Below are positions 60,976 to 64,000 of a DNA stretch of 64,000 bases, piece after piece. Under the pieces are notes generated by a model. The model was given only the letters and a program-made list of their open reading frames with translations. It was not told the origin of the DNA and did no database searches. The DNA is from Sciurus carolinensis. Lineage: Eukaryota > Chordata > Mammalia > Rodentia > Sciuridae. The DNA lies in the NCBI RefSeq assembly GCF_902686445.1, contig NC_062213.1, forward strand, positions 38,638,741-38,702,740. Direction: 5' to 3'. Each line of letters starts with the position of its first letter. Position 1 is the first letter of the stretch. The position numbers were made by a program, and so were the translations under genes.

Positions 60976-61781
60976 CTGCTCTGAAGAGGGCCCCAGCAGC
61001 ATAGTGCATTGCCAGGGCATGCACGAGCTGTCTTGCAGTGGTGAAGATGGGTCCTCTTTCAAACACTGAGAAGGAGAGCGGAGTGTGGTCAGAGGCTATG
61101 TACAGCTTGAGAGATGCGTGGATGCTGACGAGCAGATTCACTGGCTGGATCACCAATCTCCGTAGCTTCACAGGATTCACCAAGGCCCTGGCATGCTGTC
61201 TCACCTGCACAGGTAGCACCTGCTTTCTCCCAGAGAGCTGTGGGGGGCGACAAGCCAGCCTGCTGTGAGGGAGGTAAGTGTCAAACAAAGTTTTGATGTA
61301 GTACACAAATGTGTCTTCCACATATAACCGGGCAGGTTTCAGTTCAAAACTGAACTCATTAACATCCAGTGGGACACTCCTGCCCTCAGTTAAGGTGACT
61401 CGAAGCTTGATAAAGCAGTTCTCCTTGTATTCTTCCAGATCTCTGCTGGAGGCAAGGAGACTCTGCCCTTTGGAAAACTGAGTAGGCTCTGTTTTTTCTC
61501 CCTGGCAGACCAAGACAGCAAAGTGGAAATTGGACTTGTTATAGAGCTGGTTATCCAACTGCAGGTCCCCACAGTACACCTCCACACAGTGAAGCTGGAA
61601 GAGAGCGGCAGCAGGTTCCTCCCCTGGAAGGACGCCAGCCACGGGGGCCATGTGCAGGAAAACATTGTCCAGTGTGAGCCTCAGCAGTTCAGATGATGCT
61701 CTGTGGTGGGTGAGGTCATCGGACACTGCCAGGCTCAACTGGGTGATGAACACTCTAAAGGCAATGGTCTTCTCCAGAGTT
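60976..61781 (-). CDS. VPS13B: VPS13B exon (fragment residues 1-269)
   Basis: Largest exon here, 806 bases. The acceptor is CTCCTCTAG before ACTCTGG, and the donor is AGAGCAG followed by GTGAGG. It starts by completing one codon and ends after one base of a Gly codon. It reads TLEKTIAFRVFITQLSLAVS at the start and ends AMHYAAGALFRAG. Recognisable parts: a beta-rich stretch at about 10-50, FELKPARLYVEDTFVYYIKT at about 145-164, and VIQPVNLLVSIHASLKLYIA at about 210-229, the 'Q-P-hydrophobic' pattern seen near the C-terminus of VPS13 proteins. This is the end of the rod-like region leading into the C-terminal helical module. In human the C-terminal part is reported to take part in Golgi (RAB6) recruitment. 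The reading frame continues 7 codons past the donor, which is intron. Confidence 0.95.
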
Positions 61782-63056
61782 CTAGAGGAGAAAGGGAGAA
61801 AGGGAAAAGGACATCAGCCTCCCTTTTCTTTCTTTAGTATTTCTTTTTTAATGACAGTGCCTTATTAAACACCTCCTGATGGGACATCAGATTCTCATAA
61901 GAAACAAATAAGAACTCAACTTTTAGTACATCGTGTCTGGACAGAGCCAGCCACAGTTGAACAGTATTGGGAAATGTTCCCAATGGGATTATTACAAGTT
62001 CCCGTCATGTTTCTGTGTGTGTTTCCCTTATCAACACCAGATTTTTACTCCCAAATCCTTCTAGTTTTTGTGCACTAATTCTCTGTCATGATGATCACAA
62101 GGCACAAAGATTAATAAAATAACTAAGACCCCTTAAGTTGAAAATATGAGGCTAGCAGAAGAGAGCTCAGCATGAAGCCTGCCTCCAACTGCCCCTGCAA
62201 ACCTCTGCCCTCCCCGTGTCCCCTTTCTGGAGGGGAACCACCTGTGCACCTTCTGGAACCTTCGAGGGCAGCATGGCCCTCTGCACTCACCTGCTCAAGA
62301 CCATCACTCGAGTGATGCAACTCTGTCCTACAACATCTTTTCCCTCCTTACTAGCAGTTCATAAATGTGTGGTTATTTCTCTTAGAAAACACCTCAATCA
62401 CTCACTTTTATGACCCCTTTATATAAAAAACTCCGTAGAGTTTCCTACACGAATTCTCTCCTATTTCCCTCCTTCCCTTCTCTCTAAAGTTCCCTACAGA
62501 TAGGCTTTTGCTCCCACGAAACAACTTTGTCAAGGTCACTAGTGACTTCCATTTGGCTAAAGTAAATGATGGACTTTCAGGTTTTTGCTTATGCAAGTTA
62601 CTAATGGCATCTGGCATTGTTGGCAACTCCCTCCTCCTAGGAACACTTTCTTTACATGTATTCTCTTGGATCTTCTCCCTCTCTGTTCACTCTCCTCAGT
62701 CAGCTGTGAAAATATTTTCCCAGTTCTCTTAAAGTGATGGGGTTCAAGGCTCGGCCCACAATCCTCTTCTCTTCCCCACCCCCATGACCTCCTTGGGGAG
62801 CTCATGACTTGGCCACTCTAATGACTTCAAACACTGCTCATACGCTGCTGCTAAGAACTCCCCCTGAAACTCTAATTCTATGTATCTAATTGCCTATCCA
62901 TACAGTTATTTAGATGACTGAGTGATATTCAACTTGCCCTGTCTGAAATCTAACTCTTGATCTTATCCCTCACCCTACACACAGTCTTTCCCATTTTAGT
63001 CAATGGTAACTATATCCTACCAGCTGTTCAGACCAAAAAGTTTCAAGACATACTGG
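61782..63056. other. VPS13B intron, no feature recognised
   Basis: The next upstream exon is not in the window as far as I can see. Confidence 0.4.
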
Positions 63057-63260
63057 ATGTTACAGCTTGGATATGGAATCTCTCCCCCAAATTGATCCCC
63101 AATGTGGCAAAAGAGGCTTTAGGCAATGGTCGGATCCTTAGGGCTTTGGCCTTATCAGTGGATTAGTCCATTTGGTGGATCAATAATTCAAATGCACCAA
63201 CTAGGAGGTGATAAAAGACTATAGGCAGGTCGGGCCTATAAACCTATTAACATGTTGTAT
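63057..63260 (+). mobile_element. MaLR-like LTR 5' fragment
   Basis: GTTACAGCTTGGATATGGAA, AATTGATCCCCAATGTGGCA and CAACTAGGAGGTGATAAAAG match the 5' part of the LTR family at 254 and 3874; the 3' part is missing. Confidence 0.6.
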
Positions 63261-63377
63261 TTATTTTGTGTACATCCCCCATTCCTAGACCTATGAGAAT
63301 ACAATCTCAAATGCAGGAGTTTCAGTCTTTTTATTCATTGATGATCCCTAACCCTAGAACATCAACTGTCATCCAGG

Positions 63378-63949
63378 CAAAGCTTGGAATGGAAACACCA
63401 TTTGACCCAGCTATCCCACTCCTTGGCCTATACCCAAAGGACTTAAAATCAGCATACTACAGAGATACAGCCACATCAATGTTCATTGCTGCTCAATTCA
63501 CCATAGCCAGATTGTGGAACCAACCTAGATGCCCTTCAGTTGATGAATGGATAAAGAAACTGTGGCATATTTATACAATGGAATATTACTCCGCAATGAA
63601 GAATGATAAAATTATGGCATTTGTAGGCAAATGGTCGAAATTGGAGAATATCATGCTAAGTGAGATAAGCCAATCTCAAAAAACTAAAGGACGAATGATC
63701 TCGCTGATAAGCGGATGAGGACATATAATGGGGGGTGGGAGGGGCTAGCATTAGGTTTAGGGTTAGGTTTAGAGTTAGGCTAAGGAGAGCAGTAAGAATG
63801 AAGGAAAGAAGGACTGTGTAGAGGGAAAAGAGGGGTGGGAGGGGTGGGAGGGGTGGGAGGGGTGGGGGGGAGGGGAAAAATATAATAAACATCATTACCC
63901 TATGTAAACGTAAAAAAAATAAAATAAAAAAAAAAAAAAAGAAAAAAAA
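63378..63949 (+). mobile_element. young 5'-truncated L1 with target duplication
   Basis: ORF2 end open to its stop at 63718 (segments TPFDPAIPLLGLYPKD, RLWNQPRCPSVDEW, IYTMEYYSAMKNDKIMAF), then a G-rich 3'UTR and poly(A). Flanked by AACTGTCATCCAGG at 63364-63377 and 63950-63963 with no mismatch, so a recent insertion. Confidence 0.93.
63832..63876 (+). repeat. G-rich tract in L1 3'UTR (G-quadruplex-like)
   Basis: Repeated GGGGTGGGA units ending in a G7 run. Several G-runs of three or more with short loops. Confidence 0.85.
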
Positions 63950-64000
63950 AACTGTCATCCAGGAAGCACTTAAAAATATTTGTTGAATAAATGAATCAAG

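Larger units (their letters stand above)
38690..64000 (-). other. VPS13B: VPS13B gene, 3' part (partial, runs off right edge)
   Basis: The minus strand carries the last seven coding exons of VPS13B (COH1), a very large peripheral Golgi protein (about 4,000 residues in human) of the bridge-like lipid-transfer family; loss causes Cohen syndrome in people. Exon junctions all have AG acceptors and GT donors, and phases join without conflict: coding lengths 806, 177, 171, 177, 103, 250 and 249 bases. Together they encode the C-terminal 643 residues and a stop. The remaining exons lie to the right of the window. The 3'UTR end is not certain (see poly(A) candidates). The gene converges with COX6C, as in other mammals. 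Introns are 4.0 kb or less except those of about 6.5 and 4.7 kb. Confidence 0.95.

Overview
This is a mammalian nuclear genomic window, most likely from a squirrel-family rodent (Sciuridae). The main evidence is the SINE population. There are many B1-ID dimers (an Alu/B1-like left part joined to a tRNA-Ala-derived ID part, the B1-dID/MEN type) and ID elements, several with clear target-site duplications, alongside L1, MaLR-type LTRs, MIR and L2. The gene order, COX6C tail-to-tail with VPS13B, is the one known from human 8q22.2. The species call is inference.

Layout. From 1 to about 27.5 kb I find no supportable gene. This stretch is intergenic DNA upstream of COX6C. It holds an old inverted L1 packed with nested LTRs (1.8-6.9 kb), a repeat-poor AT-rich block (7.4-10.4 kb), further L1 pieces (10.9-13.6 and 17.6-19.4 kb) and LTR/SINE clusters (20-23 kb and 26.7 kb). 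A CpG-rich promoter with an NRF-1-like site lies at about 27.56-28.4 kb and starts COX6C on the + strand. COX6C has a non-coding exon 1 ending at 27713, coding exons at 28682-28795 and 33501-33614, and a 3'UTR-only exon from 38317 to a poly(A) signal at 38414. The coding exons join to a complete 75-residue protein. The introns contain MLT1, ID and L1 insertions.

From about 38.7 kb to the right edge, the minus strand carries the 3' end of VPS13B. Seven exons were placed by splice sites, reading phase and protein family: 61781-60976, 56303-56127, 54231-54061, 47587-47411, 45397-45295, 44718-44469 and 40739-40491 (stop). Joined, they give 643 residues of the C-terminus with every phase consistent. 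The rest of the gene lies beyond the right edge. The 38.4-47.4 kb block is notably poor in repeats. At the right edge a young 5'-truncated L1 (63378-63949) lies in the next VPS13B intron.

COX6C encodes a small inner-membrane subunit of cytochrome c oxidase. VPS13B encodes a very large Golgi-associated bridge-like lipid-transfer protein (the Cohen syndrome gene in people). The two are neighbours but I see no functional link; they converge and may end only a few hundred bases apart.

I found no CRISPR, prokaryotic or viral gene system. The most interesting structures are mobile-element archaeology: a twin-primed L1, a duplicated L1/repeat junction, and a trio of LTRs with matching 5-bp target duplications. 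On the gene side, three consecutive in-frame (symmetric) VPS13B exons stand out.
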